Shown here piece by piece: positions 24,670 through 33,144 of a stretch of 64,000 bases of DNA. Where the stretch lies: NCBI GenBank assembly GCA_019244185.1, contig JAFATB010000018.1:1-64000 (forward strand), read 5' to 3'. Every line of letters begins with the position of its first letter. The first letter of the stretch is position 1. The DNA comes from Acidobacteriota bacterium (GTDB lineage: Bacteria > Acidobacteriota > Thermoanaerobaculia > Gp7-AA8). The position numbers were made by a program, and so were the translations under genes. Under the pieces are notes generated by a model. It did not search any database and was not told the origin of the DNA. It was given only the letters and a program-made list of their open reading frames with translations.

Positions 24670-27542
24670 TCGCCGCGCGGGCGCGGGTCTCATCGGCATC
24701 GCGAGCACGGCTCGCGGTGCTGATGCTCGCGCTCGCGCTGACGCTGGCCGCCTCCGCGCAGGCGCCGCGCGCGTTCACCGTTGCGGTGCACGACACGCTG
24801 TCGTTTCAGGTGATCGGCGCGACGTCGGCGTACGCCATTGACGCGAACATCGCCGACGCCTCCGCGTCGAACGGCACGATCACGATCTACGGCCGCAGCG
24901 CGGGACGCACGCAGCTGGTCGTCATCAGCATGACCGGCCAGTCGACGTTCGCGCTCGTCGTCGAGCCGCAACGCAACGCCGCGCAAGCGGCCGCGGATGC
25001 GAACCGCGGCAGCGCCGGACACGTGGAGTCGCGCTACGCGAGCGCGGGACGCCAGCTGCAAAACACCGTGCACCTCGAGCGCGTGACCGCGAAGCAGCGC
25101 ACCGAGCTTCATCTCGAGCACATTCAGTACGGCGCCGCGGAAGGCACTCGCGCGTCGTCGTCGATTCCGTCGGCGTCGTATCGCATCTTCACGAAAGACC
25201 GCGAGCTGACGTTCCTCGACCGTCAGGTCGATCATTCGCCGCTCACCGTCTCGTCGATGACGATCCGCGGCGCGCACTACCTCGACGAGCACTGGCGCTT
25301 CCACGCCGGCTACACCGCGTACACGCTCTTCCAGTCGTTCCTGCTGCCCGCCGACCGGCGCACCGTGATCGGCGCCGCGTACGTCGAGTCGCTCGGCCCG
25401 CACGCGCGCATCACGCCCGGGATCTTCGCGTATCGCGACGGACAAACGGCATCGATGCTCTACGACTACGACCTCGGCGAGCGCCTCTCCGCGCGCGCGG
25501 AGCTCGGCCTGAGCCATACGCGCTCCTTTAGCGCCGGCGCCGCCGCGCAGCTCGCGTACGCGGACGACCGCGACCGCGTGCACGTCGATCTGCGCTACCG
25601 CCCGCGCGAGTTCGCGACGCCGATGCCGAGCGATCCGCGCGGCCTCTTCGCCGACACCGCGTGGACGCGCACGTTCCGCGACGGTTCGTCGCTCGACGCG
25701 GCGTTCTCGTCGTCCGACTTCGATCTGCCGAATCTCCGCCAGCGCACCCGCACCGCGAACGTGAACGCGCGCGTACGTCTCACCGACACGCTCGCGCTCC
25801 TCGGCGGCGCGAGCTACGGCTCGTTCGACTCCGCGAGCAGCGTCACGATTCCGCTCGGCCTCGCCTACGACCGTCCGCGTTTCGGTGTGACGGCCCTCGC
25901 GCGCTGGGCCGAGGCGTCGACAACGAACGAGGGAGGCCTCGGCTATCGCATCGCCGCGCGCGCGTCGCTCGGCCGCGTCTTCGCCAGTACGTATGTTGAC
26001 TATCAGCGGCAGGCGCCGACGCTGGCGCTGATCTTCCGCGAGGAGCCCGATCTCGCGCTCGCGCTCGCGCAGCTCGGCATCACCGCGACCACGCCCGCCG
26101 ACATCGCCCGCGCACTGCGCGAGAACGCCGTGCTGTTCGAGCTCGGCTACATCGAAGGCGTCACCGTCGATCTCGCCCCCGCGCGCACGCAGGCCGGCTT
26201 CGAGCTGGCGTGGCTCGGCGCGGGTCCCGCGCGTCCGCAAGTGCGCGCGCGGCTGCTGTTCAACCGCCTCGAGAGCGTCGGCAACGCGACGGACACGGTG
26301 ATCGCGACGATCAGCGCCTCGCGCCGTCTGACCGAGGCGGCGGATGTCTACGCGTCGTACTCGTGGTGGAAGACCGCGCGGCGCGGCGAAGAACCGATGG
26401 TCGAGCCGCTGGTGGAAGCCGGCGTGCGCTACCGCTTCGACGAGCTGCCGTCGTTCGGCGCGCACGGCTCGATCCGCGGCGCGGTGTACGTCGACGAGAA
26501 CCTCGATGGCGTGCCCGACGGCACCGGCGTCGCGGAAGCGCAGATCGACGTCGACGGCACGCCGCGCGCGCGCACGAGCGCGGATGGCTCGTTCACTGTC
26601 GGCGGCCTCACCAGCGGCACGCACCGCGTGGTCGCGCGCGTGCCGCGTGACGCGAACGCGTACTTCACGACGCCGTCACGCGTCGAGGCGAGCTCCGGCG
26701 ACACGCTGCATTTCGGCGTCGCGTTCACGCCCGCGCGCGTCTTCGGACGCGTGACGAGCGACGCGGGCGAAGGTCTCGTCGCGAAGGTCGCGCTCGCGCA
26801 GGGCAGCGCGCGTTTCGAGGCGCAGACTGCAAGCGACGGCTCGTTCACCATCGCCGCGCCTCCGGGCGAATGGGAGCTCTCCGTCGATCCGCTGTCGCTC
26901 CCCGCCGGCTACTCGTCCGTCGAAGCGCGCAGCGTGCGGCTCGCGCGCGAGACGCCGCGCACGGAGACGTTCACGATCCGCGCGAATCGCAGCATCAGCG
27001 GTCGCGCGCCCGCGGGCGTCGCGTCGATCGTCGTCGAGCCGCTCGGGAAGACGGTGCCGGTCGATGCGGAAGGTCACTTCGCGATCCGCTCGCTGCCCGC
27101 GGGCGAGGTCACGCTGCGCGCGCGCTTCGGCTCGCACGAGCTCACGCGCCGCGTCACGCTGCCGCGCGAGCCGGCGTCGCTGACGGAGATCGCGCTCGGC
27201 GACGCGCGCGAGAACGTTGCCGTCGCCGCGAACGCGCGCGTGATTTTCGCCGTCGCGCATGCGAACGCGTCGCCGGCTGCGAGCGTGGCTGCGAACACGC
27301 CGCCTGCGAGCGCGCCGCGCGACGGCCGCTTCGTCGTGCAGCTCGGCACGTTCCGCGTGCATGCGAACGCCGTCGACGCCGTCGTGCAGGCGCGTCGCAA
27401 CGGCGTCGAGGCGAACGTCATCACCGGCGCGCAGTACACGGTCGTCCGCACCGCGCCGTTCGCCACGCGGAGTGATGCGAACGCTGTCAGCGCGCAGCTG
27501 ACGCACGCCGGGCTCGAGGCGATCGTCCTGCCGCTGCGCTGA
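24666..27542 (+). CDS. Large outer-membrane barrel with N-terminal pilus domain and C-terminal SPOR domain (usher-like)
   Basis: 958 residues. Signal peptide about 1-31. Residues 35-100 match the N-terminal domain of type II/III secretins and pilus proteins (VAVHDTLSFQVIGATSAYAI, GRSAGRTQLVVISMTGQSTFALVVEP). Residues 120-605 alternate aromatic/Arg beta strands like an outer-membrane barrel. At 605-690 is an SdrD/carboxypeptidase-regulatory-like domain (GSIRGAVYVDENLDGVPDG), a second at about 690-770 (VFGRVTSDAGEGLVAKVAL), and at 880-958 a SPOR domain (RFVVQLGTFRVHANAVDAV). This order is not that of FimD/PapC. It may be the export channel for the two small subunits; SPOR would tie it to peptidoglycan at division sites. 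Confidence 0.7.
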   Translation: MIAARARVSSASRARLAVLMLALALTLAASAQAPRAFTVAVHDTLSFQVIGATSAYAIDANIADASASNGTITIYGRSAGRTQLVVISMTGQSTFALVVEPQRNAAQAAADANRGSAGHVESRYASAGRQLQNTVHLERVTAKQRTELHLEHIQYGAAEGTRASSSIPSASYRIFTKDRELTFLDRQVDHSPLTVSSMTIRGAHYLDEHWRFHAGYTAYTLFQSFLLPADRRTVIGAAYVESLGPHARITPGIFAYRDGQTASMLYDYDLGERLSARAELGLSHTRSFSAGAAAQLAYADDRDRVHVDLRYRPREFATPMPSDPRGLFADTAWTRTFRDGSSLDAAFSSSDFDLPNLRQRTRTANVNARVRLTDTLALLGGASYGSFDSASSVTIPLGLAYDRPRFGVTALARWAEASTTNEGGLGYRIAARASLGRVFASTYVDYQRQAPTLALIFREEPDLALALAQLGITATTPADIARALRENAVLFELGYIEGVTVDLAPARTQAGFELAWLGAGPARPQVRARLLFNRLESVGNATDTVIATISASRRLTEAADVYASYSWWKTARRGEEPMVEPLVEAGVRYRFDELPSFGAHGSIRGAVYVDENLDGVPDGTGVAEAQIDVDGTPRARTSADGSFTVGGLTSGTHRVVARVPRDANAYFTTPSRVEASSGDTLHFGVAFTPARVFGRVTSDAGEGLVAKVALAQGSARFEAQTASDGSFTIAAPPGEWELSVDPLSLPAGYSSVEARSVRLARETPRTETFTIRANRSISGRAPAGVASIVVEPLGKTVPVDAEGHFAIRSLPAGEVTLRARFGSHELTRRVTLPREPASLTEIALGDARENVAVAANARVIFAVAHANASPAASVAANTPPASAPRDGRFVVQLGTFRVHANAVDAVVQARRNGVEANVITGAQYTVVRTAPFATRSDANAVSAQLTHAGLEAIVLPLR

Positions 27543-27546
27543 CTTT

Positions 27547-27563
27547 CGTCCGGAATCCGGACG
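27547..27563 (+). terminator. Hairpin after the fibre-export operon
   Basis: CGTCCGG-AAT-CCGGACG, a perfect 7-bp stem with a 3-base loop, 5 bases after the stop of the barrel gene. There is no strong U tract, so it may be only a transcript-end stabiliser. Confidence 0.4.
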
Positions 27564-27703
27564 CCTGTTCGCCGCCCGAACTCCCTCTCCGCGCGGGCAA
27601 ATCGCGTTAACCGTGTCAACACAACGACTTGCGCGCCGGCAGCCGTTGGCGGGTCCCTTGAACTAATGCCGTGCACAGCAAGAGAGTCCGAGAGGGTTTG
27701 AAC

Positions 27704-28537
27704 ATGAGCCGCATTCTGATCGTCGACGACGATCCCCATATCGCCGCCGCCGTGTCGGCACTGCTCGACGCGCACGATCTGCCCGCCCAAACGGTGTGGG
27801 ACGTCGCGTCCGCCGAGGAGCTGCTCGCGCGCGAGTTCTTTCCGGTCGTCCTCGCGGACGTCCGCCTGCGCACCGAAGACGAAGGCTTCCGCCTGCTCGA
27901 GGCGATCCGCCGCATCAGCCCCGCGTCGCGCGTGGCCAGCATGACCGGGCACTCGACACCCGATCTCGAGGCGCGGCTGCGCGAGCTCGGCGCGCGACTG
28001 GTCTTCCACAAGCCGGTCGACAACGACGTCCTCATCACCGCCGTGCGCGAGATGCTCGACGAGGTCGCGCGCGCCGGCAGCGAGCTCTCGGACGACGAGC
28101 TCGGCGCCGTCTACGAGTCGACGCGCGACATCATGCGCGGCATCGCCCGCCGCTATCACTTCAACTACGACGAATGCGACGAGCTCACGCACGAGGCGTG
28201 GTGCCTCTTCCTCGAGAAGCGCCGCGCCGTTCGCGCGCCACGCCCATGGCTCCTCGGCACGCTCTCGAATCTCTGCAAGCAGGAGATCGAGCGCCGCGTG
28301 CGCGAGCGTGAGACCCCGATGGACGTGCCGTCGACGGTCGAGCCGACGCTCGATACCACGCTCGTCGTCAACCAGGCGCTGGCGAAGCTCGACGACCGCT
28401 CGCGCGCGCTCTGCGAGCTGATCGGCCTCGAACAGCGTTCCTACGACGAGGTCACCGAGGCCCTCGGCCTGCCGCTCGGCTCCATCGGACCGCTCTACAT
28501 TCGCGCGAAGAAGCGTCTGCGCGCCGCGATCGGTTGA
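27704..28537 (+). CDS. Receiver domain fused to an ECF-type RNA polymerase sigma factor
   Basis: 277 residues. ATG 27704 is chosen because GAGAGGG precedes it and it opens directly with the receiver strand SRILIVDDDPHIAAA. The receiver is 1-120 with Asp52 in VVLADVRL and Lys in FHKPVDN. Residues 130-210 are sigma region 2 (IMRGIARRYHFNYDECDELTHE, then WLLGTLSNLCKQEIERR). Residues 225-277 are region 4 (LAKLDDRSRALCELIGLE, SYDEVTEALGLPLGSIGPL). This is an output module in which phosphorylation would control a sigma factor directly. PhyR is the reverse arrangement (sigma-like first, receiver second) and is an anti-anti-sigma rather than an active sigma. No adjacent kinase or anti-sigma gene is seen. 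Confidence 0.85.
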   Translation: MSRILIVDDDPHIAAAVSALLDAHDLPAQTVWDVASAEELLAREFFPVVLADVRLRTEDEGFRLLEAIRRISPASRVASMTGHSTPDLEARLRELGARLVFHKPVDNDVLITAVREMLDEVARAGSELSDDELGAVYESTRDIMRGIARRYHFNYDECDELTHEAWCLFLEKRRAVRAPRPWLLGTLSNLCKQEIERRVRERETPMDVPSTVEPTLDTTLVVNQALAKLDDRSRALCELIGLEQRSYDEVTEALGLPLGSIGPLYIRAKKRLRAAIG

Positions 28538-28561
28538 CGCGCGTTCCCCTCAGCGTTCCGG

Positions 28562-28579
28562 CCGGCTCACACGAGCCGG
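28562..28579 (+). terminator. Hairpin after the receiver-sigma gene
   Basis: CCGGCTC-ACAC-GAGCCGG, a perfect 7-bp stem 24 bases after the stop, followed by a mixed rather than pure T stretch. Plausible weak terminator before doxX. Confidence 0.45.
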
Positions 28580-28624
28580 TACCATTGTTGCCTCCGCCAT
28601 ACGTGCACGTTGAGGAGGATCGCT

Positions 28625-29044
28625 GTGGATCGTTATCTCGGACGCTATGCCCCGCATCTGTACGCCATTCTGCGCATCGTCGCCGGTCTGATGTTCGCCT
28701 TGCATGGAACGCAGAAGCTCTTCGGCTTCCCCGGATCGAAGCCGCCGGCCAGCGGCGCGCTGATGATGACCGGCGGCGTCATCGAATGTGTCGGCGGACT
28801 GCTCGTCGCGATCGGTCTCTTCGCGTCGTGGGCCGCGTTCATCGCCAGCGGCGAGATGGCGGTCGCATTCTTCAAAGCTCACTTCACCCCGGACAATCCG
28901 CTGCCGAACCTCAATCAAGGCGAGCTCGCGGTCGTGTACTGCTTCCTCTTCCTCTACATCGCGGCCGCGGGCGCGGGCGTGTGGAGCATCGACGCGATGC
29001 GGCGCGGCGGCGTCAGCGCGTCAGCTGGCGCAAGGCGGCCCTGA
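28625..29044 (+). CDS. DoxX family membrane protein
   Basis: 139 residues from GTG 28625, fixed by the ribosome site GAGGAGGA at 28612-28619. Four hydrophobic segments (about 12-32, 48-70, 74-92, 105-125) with the DoxX landmarks LRIVAGLMFALHGTQKLFG, GGVIECVGGLLVAIGLF and AFFKAHF fit the family. DoxX proteins are small inner-membrane proteins tied to redox or sulfur stress; the precise reaction is unclear. The 3' end overlaps the convergent ruvA by 32 bases. Confidence 0.88.
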   Translation: MDRYLGRYAPHLYAILRIVAGLMFALHGTQKLFGFPGSKPPASGALMMTGGVIECVGGLLVAIGLFASWAAFIASGEMAVAFFKAHFTPDNPLPNLNQGELAVVYCFLFLYIAAAGAGVWSIDAMRRGGVSASAGARRP

Positions 29045-29600
29045 GCACGGCGGAGAACTCGGCGTCGTTGCCGATCTCCTTGCGCGCCTTCTCGAGCGCG
29101 GCCTCCGCGTCTTTGGCGCGGTAGCCGAGGTTGAGGAGGGCGGAGTGGACGTCATCGTCGATGGAGGTGCGCGTCGGCGCGACCGGCGCGGACTCCGGCA
29201 CGGGCGCGAGCTTGTCGCGCAGTTCGAGACAGATCCGCTCCGCGGTCTTCTTGCCGATGCCGGGGATCGACGAGAGCTTGCGGGTGTCGCTGCGCGCGAC
29301 GGCGTCGGCGAGATCGTGCGCGTCGATGCCGGAGAGAATCTTCTGCGCGACGGTCGGGCCGATCCCGGAGATCGAGATCAGCTTCTCGAACGCGATCTTC
29401 TCCTCGCGCGTGGCGAAGCCGTAGAGCGCGAGGGCGTCTTCGCGCACGTGCGTATGGATTTCCAGCGCGACTTCCCGCTGTCCTTCCAGCCGGTAGTACG
29501 TCGAGAGGGAGATGTGCACCTCGTAGCCGACGCCGCCCGTGAGGACGAGCGCGCGCGTGGCGTCGAGCTGGCGGAGCGTGCCTTCGAGATAGCCGATCAT
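29013..29600 (-). CDS. ruvA: Holliday junction branch migration protein RuvA
   Basis: 195 residues, normal for RuvA. Domain I is an OB fold (MIGYLEGTLRQLDATRALVL). Domain II holds two helix-hairpin-helix motifs, LISISGIGPTVAQKILSG and LSSIPGIGKKTAERIC. Domain III is the RuvB-binding C-terminal helix bundle (DVHSALLNLGYRAKDAEAAL). RuvA binds four-way junctions as a tetramer and directs RuvB. It sits 5 bases after cysS, so it is cotranscribed with it; ruvB and ruvC are not in the window. Confidence 0.95.
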   Translation of the reverse strand: MIGYLEGTLRQLDATRALVLTGGVGYEVHISLSTYYRLEGQREVALEIHTHVREDALALYGFATREEKIAFEKLISISGIGPTVAQKILSGIDAHDLADAVARSDTRKLSSIPGIGKKTAERICLELRDKLAPVPESAPVAPTRTSIDDDVHSALLNLGYRAKDAEAALEKARKEIGNDAEFSAVLRAALRQLTR

Positions 29601-29605
29601 GCGCG

Positions 29606-31015
29606 TTACTTCCGCCGCCAGCGCGTGCCGGCCGGCGTGTCCTCGAGCAGGATGCCGCGCGCGTCGAGCTCGTTGCGCAGGCGGTCGGACTCGGCGAAGT
29701 TGCGCGCCTTGCGCGCGGCATTGCGCGCGGCGATGAGCGCCTCGATCTCTGCGTCGAGGTTCCGCTCGCGCGCGGGGAAGAGATCGAGCACCGGATCGAC
29801 CTTCATCAGCGCCGCCTGAATGCCGGCGGCGTCGGACGCGGAGATGCGGCCGGCGTCGATGGCGCTGTTCGCGTCGCGGATGAAGGTGAAGAGCGCGCCG
29901 AGCGCGCCGGCGGTGTTGAGATCGTCGTCCATCGCTTCCTGGAACTCGCCGAGGAACTTGCCGATGAGGGCGTCGCCGCCCTCGTCCGCGTGCGCGGCGT
30001 CGTGCGGTGCGGACTTCGCGACGTCGTCGAGGCGCAGCAGGAACGACTCGATGCGCGCGAGCGCGGCCTTCGCGTCGTCGAGCGACTGCGTGGTGAAGTT
30101 CAGCTTCGTGCGGTGCGGCACGGAGAGCAGCGCGTAGCGCAGCGCGAGCGCGTCGTAGCCCATCTCCTCGATCTCGCGGATCGTGTAGATGTTGCCGAGC
30201 GACTTCGACATCTTCTGCGCGTCGATGTTGAGATGCTCGCCGTGCACCCAATAGCGCACGAACGGCTTGCCGGTCGTGCCTTCGCTCTGCGCGATCTCGT
30301 TCTCGTGGTGCGGAAAGATGAGATCGACCGCGCCCGTGTGGATGTCGAAGGTCTCGCCGAGGAGATCCATCGCCATCGCGGAGCACTCGAGGTGCCAGCC
30401 GGGACGCCCTTCGCCGAGGGGCGTCTGCCACGACGGCTCGTTGTCTTTTTTCGCTTTCCAGAGCACGAAGTCGCGCGCGGACTCCTTCTCGTACTCGTCG
30501 GCTTCGATGCGGCTGTACTCGCTGCTCGTGTCGATCTCGACGCGCGAGAGCTTGCCGTAGTCGGGGAGCGTCGCCACGCGAAAGTACGTCGAGCCGTCGG
30601 CCTCGTAGGTGTGGCCGCGAGAGGTAAGCTGCTGGACGAGGGCGACCATCTCGGTGACGTACTCGGTCGCGCGCGGATAGTGATCGGCCTTGCGGATGCG
30701 CAGCTTCGCGAGCGAGTCGTGGAACGCGTCGACGTAGGGCGCGGTGTAGGTGCGGATGTCCTGGCCGGCCGCGTTCGCGTTGCGGATGATCTTGTCCTCG
30801 ACGTCGGTGATGTTCATGACCTGCGTGACGCGCAGGCCGCGGTATTCGAGGTAGCGCCGCAGCAGATCGCTCCAGAGGAACGTGCGCAGGTTGCCGATGT
30901 GCGGATGGTTGTAGACCGTCGGACCGCACGAGTACATCCGGACCTCGCCCGGCTGCAGCGGAACGAACGGTTCCTTCTCGCGCGTCAGCGTGTTGAAGAG
31001 CTTCAAGTCCGACAT
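29606..31015 (-). CDS. cysS: Cysteinyl-tRNA synthetase
   Basis: 469 residues. It charges tRNA-Cys with cysteine. Class I signatures: the HIGH variant HIGN in YNHPHIGNLRTF and KMSKS in AQKMSKSLGN. Zinc ligands are in SCGPTVYN and GWHLECSAM and the HHENE box. The C-terminal DALR and anticodon-binding helices are complete. A TATAAT lies 9 bases before ATG 31015 with no Shine-Dalgarno, so the mRNA is probably leaderless and divergent from the BtpA-family gene. Confidence 0.97.
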   Translation of the reverse strand: MSDLKLFNTLTREKEPFVPLQPGEVRMYSCGPTVYNHPHIGNLRTFLWSDLLRRYLEYRGLRVTQVMNITDVEDKIIRNANAAGQDIRTYTAPYVDAFHDSLAKLRIRKADHYPRATEYVTEMVALVQQLTSRGHTYEADGSTYFRVATLPDYGKLSRVEIDTSSEYSRIEADEYEKESARDFVLWKAKKDNEPSWQTPLGEGRPGWHLECSAMAMDLLGETFDIHTGAVDLIFPHHENEIAQSEGTTGKPFVRYWVHGEHLNIDAQKMSKSLGNIYTIREIEEMGYDALALRYALLSVPHRTKLNFTTQSLDDAKAALARIESFLLRLDDVAKSAPHDAAHADEGGDALIGKFLGEFQEAMDDDLNTAGALGALFTFIRDANSAIDAGRISASDAAGIQAALMKVDPVLDLFPARERNLDAEIEALIAARNAARKARNFAESDRLRNELDARGILLEDTPAGTRWRRK

Positions 31016-31024
31016 GGCGGGTGG

Positions 31025-31030
31025 ATTATA
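31025..31030 (-). promoter_or_regulatory. -10 element of cysS
   Basis: Perfect TATAAT on the minus strand, 9 bases before the cysS ATG, a spacing that puts the transcript start at or next to the initiation codon. Confidence 0.6.
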
Positions 31031-31032
31031 AG
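31027..31032 (+). promoter_or_regulatory. -10 element of the BtpA-family gene
   Basis: TATAAG on the plus strand, overlapping the cysS -10 and also 9 bases before its ATG (31042). The two genes would share one open complex region and be expressed divergently as leaderless mRNAs. Confidence 0.5.
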
Positions 31033-31041
31033 GTTGCGTTC

Positions 31042-31827
31042 ATGCTCACACGCTCCGCGTTCGCCGATCATTTCGCCCATCGTGCCGTGTTCGGCATGAT
31101 CCATCTGCGCGCGCTGCCCGGCGCGCCGGCGTTCGTGTCGATGAGCGAGGTGCTGGGCGCCGCGCTGCGCGATGCGCGCGCGATTCGCGACGGCGGCTGC
31201 GACGGTCTCGTGATCGAGAACTACGGCGACGTGCCGTTCACGAAAGGGCGCGTCGACGCGGAGACGGTCGCGGCGATGACGCGCGCGATCGCGGAGGTCG
31301 CGCGCGAGGTGCAGCTGCCGTTCGGCGTGAACGTGCTGCGCAACGACGCGCGCTCGGCGATCGCCATCGCGGCGGCGACGGGCGCGGCGTTCATCCGCGT
31401 CAACGTGCTCGCCGGCGCGATGCTCACCGATCAGGGGATCATCGAAGGAGACGCCTACGCGACGCTGCGCGCGCGTGCGGCGCTTGCGCCCGAGGTGCTC
31501 GTCTTCGCCGATCACCTCGTGAAGCACGCGACACCGCTCGGCAACGTCGACGCCGTGCAGTCCGCGAGAGACCTCCGGCATCGCGCCGGCGCCGACGCGA
31601 TCATCGTCAGCGGCGCCGAGACGGGCGCGCCCGCCGACGCGTCGCGCCTCGCCTCGCTGCGCGAGGCCGTTCCCGACGCTCCGCTACTCGTAGGGAGCGG
31701 ACTGACCGCGGACAACGCGAGCCACTACGACGCCGACGCCGCGATCGTCGGCACCGCGCTGAAAGACAGCAGCGGTGCCGTCGACCGCGCACGCGTCGCG
31801 GCGGTCGTGGCCGCGTTCAAGCGGTGA
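31042..31827 (+). CDS. BtpA/SgcQ family TIM-barrel protein
   Basis: 261 residues from ATG 31042; a GTG at 31021 is in frame but lies upstream of the -10. The BtpA/SgcQ family pattern is clear: FGMIHLRALPGAP, GGCDGLVIENYGDVPF, LPFGVNVLRND, FIRVNVLAGAMLTDQG, and the phosphate-site end PLLVGSGLTADN plus DAAIVGTALK. The cyanobacterial namesake affects photosystem I stability; most members have no proven reaction, though the fold suggests a phospho-sugar or nucleobase-related enzyme. Confidence 0.88.
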   Translation: MLTRSAFADHFAHRAVFGMIHLRALPGAPAFVSMSEVLGAALRDARAIRDGGCDGLVIENYGDVPFTKGRVDAETVAAMTRAIAEVAREVQLPFGVNVLRNDARSAIAIAAATGAAFIRVNVLAGAMLTDQGIIEGDAYATLRARAALAPEVLVFADHLVKHATPLGNVDAVQSARDLRHRAGADAIIVSGAETGAPADASRLASLREAVPDAPLLVGSGLTADNASHYDADAAIVGTALKDSSGAVDRARVAAVVAAFKR

Positions 31828-31830
31828 ACG

Positions 31831-31989
31831 TCAAAGCGCCCGTCGACCGGTCGCGAGCCGGTAGATGATGAGAATCAGCGCGATGACGAGCAGGATGTGG
31901 ATCAGCCCTCCGCCGATGTGGACGACGAAGAAGCCGGCGAGCCACAGGATGAGAAGAACGACGATGATCAACCAAAGCAAATTGCCCAT
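31831..31989 (-). CDS. Small membrane protein, DUF5670/lmo0937 type
   Basis: 52 residues from ATG 31989 with two hydrophobic helices: NLLWLIIVVLLILWLAGFFV and the GGGLIHILLVIALILIIYRL region, ending RRAL. The Gly-Gly-x-Ile-His-Ile turn is the family hallmark. Function unknown in all members. It converges on the BtpA-family gene with a 3-base gap. Confidence 0.85.
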   Translation of the reverse strand: MGNLLWLIIVVLLILWLAGFFVVHIGGGLIHILLVIALILIIYRLATGRRAL

Positions 31990-32123
31990 GCGCGGCTGAG
32001 TTTGCAAGCGCACTGCCGACCTCGCCGGGACGTTCCAGCTGCGCTCGTCACTGACGGCCGCGTCCGCCGACAAACGTCCTGATTCAAGGAGCTTGCTTCC
32101 GGAATCGGGGACGTATTAAATTG

Positions 32124-32129
32124 TTATCT
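32124..32129 (+). promoter_or_regulatory. -10-like element of the diguanylate cyclase gene
   Basis: TTATCT ends 10 bases before ATG 32140, which lacks a Shine-Dalgarno. This is the leaderless spacing seen elsewhere in the window. No convincing -35. Confidence 0.4.
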
Positions 32130-32139
32130 GTAGTACTCC

Positions 32140-33108
32140 ATGACGGATCACGCACAGCTTCTCCTCGTCGAGGACGACGAGAATCTCTCGCTCCTTCTGC
32201 GCCGGCGGCTCGAGCGCGCCGGGTATGTCGTGCGCACGGCGGGGACGATCGCCGAAGCGCGCGCCGCGGCCCGGGTCATGCCGTGGGACCTCGTGCTGCT
32301 CGACCGCGGACTGCCCGACGGCGACGGCTTCGAGCTCTGTCGCGAGCTGCGCGCGGCGTCTCCGCACGGCTACATCATCCTGCTCACGGGCGAGTCGAGC
32401 GACGAAGCGAAGCTCGACGGGTTCCGCAGCGGCGCGGACGACTACGTCACGAAGCCGTTCCTCCACGAGGAGCTCTTCGCGCGCATCCGCGCCGGCATCC
32501 GCATCGTGACGCTGCAGCGCGCGCTGCTCGAGTCGAACCGCCGCCTCGAGGAGCTCTCGCTCACCGACGGCCTCACCGCGCTGCGCAACCGCCGCGCGTT
32601 CGACGAAGAGCTCGCCGCCGCGCACGAGCTCGCGCGCCGCTACGACCGGCCGCTGTCGCTGGCGATCATCGACGTCGATCACTTCAAGGGGATGAACGAC
32701 ACGCACGGCCACGCCGCGGGCGACGCGGTGCTGCGCGCGGTGGCGCAGCTCATCGCCGGCAGCACGCGCGCGACCGATTTCGTGGCGCGCATCGGCGGCG
32801 AGGAGTTCGCGGTGCTGCTCCCGGAAACCGGCCTCTTTGACGCGATGCAGTTCGCGGAGAAGATCCGCGCGTCCGTCGCCGCGGCTACGATCCGCACGGG
32901 CGAGGTCGCGCATCGCATCACCGTCAGCGTCGGCATCGCCAGCGAGCCGCATACGTCGATCACGAACGCGACGTGTCTGTTCGAGGCGGCGGATCAGGCG
33001 CTGTACCGCGCGAAGCAGAACGGCCGCAACCGCGTCGAGCTCGAACGGCGCCGCGCGCCGCGCAAAGTGGCCGCGGCGGCGCGGCCTCTCCAGATCGCAA
33101 CGTCATAG
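32140..33108 (+). CDS. Response regulator diguanylate cyclase (receiver-GGDEF)
   Basis: 322 residues, PleD/WspR-like layout. The receiver domain (1-125) has phosphorylation site Asp55 in LVLLDRGLPDGDGF and Lys in DYVTKPF. The GGDEF domain (about 140-300) makes cyclic di-GMP from two GTP; the active-site loop is GGEEF at 219-223. RATD at 210-213 is the RxxD inhibitory site five residues upstream, so product feedback is expected. The Arg-rich tail after residue 300 has no fold. No EAL domain. The partner kinase is not adjacent. Confidence 0.93.
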   Translation: MTDHAQLLLVEDDENLSLLLRRRLERAGYVVRTAGTIAEARAAARVMPWDLVLLDRGLPDGDGFELCRELRAASPHGYIILLTGESSDEAKLDGFRSGADDYVTKPFLHEELFARIRAGIRIVTLQRALLESNRRLEELSLTDGLTALRNRRAFDEELAAAHELARRYDRPLSLAIIDVDHFKGMNDTHGHAAGDAVLRAVAQLIAGSTRATDFVARIGGEEFAVLLPETGLFDAMQFAEKIRASVAAATIRTGEVAHRITVSVGIASEPHTSITNATCLFEAADQALYRAKQNGRNRVELERRRAPRKVAAAARPLQIATS

Positions 33109-33144
33109 AGCGCAGCCGCCATCCGACGAAGCGAAGTCCAGAGC

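Noticed and set aside
31021..31041. GTG 31021 as start of the BtpA-family gene
   Set aside because: It would lie upstream of the -10 element and inside the shared promoter; ATG 31042 fits the family start and the leaderless spacing.
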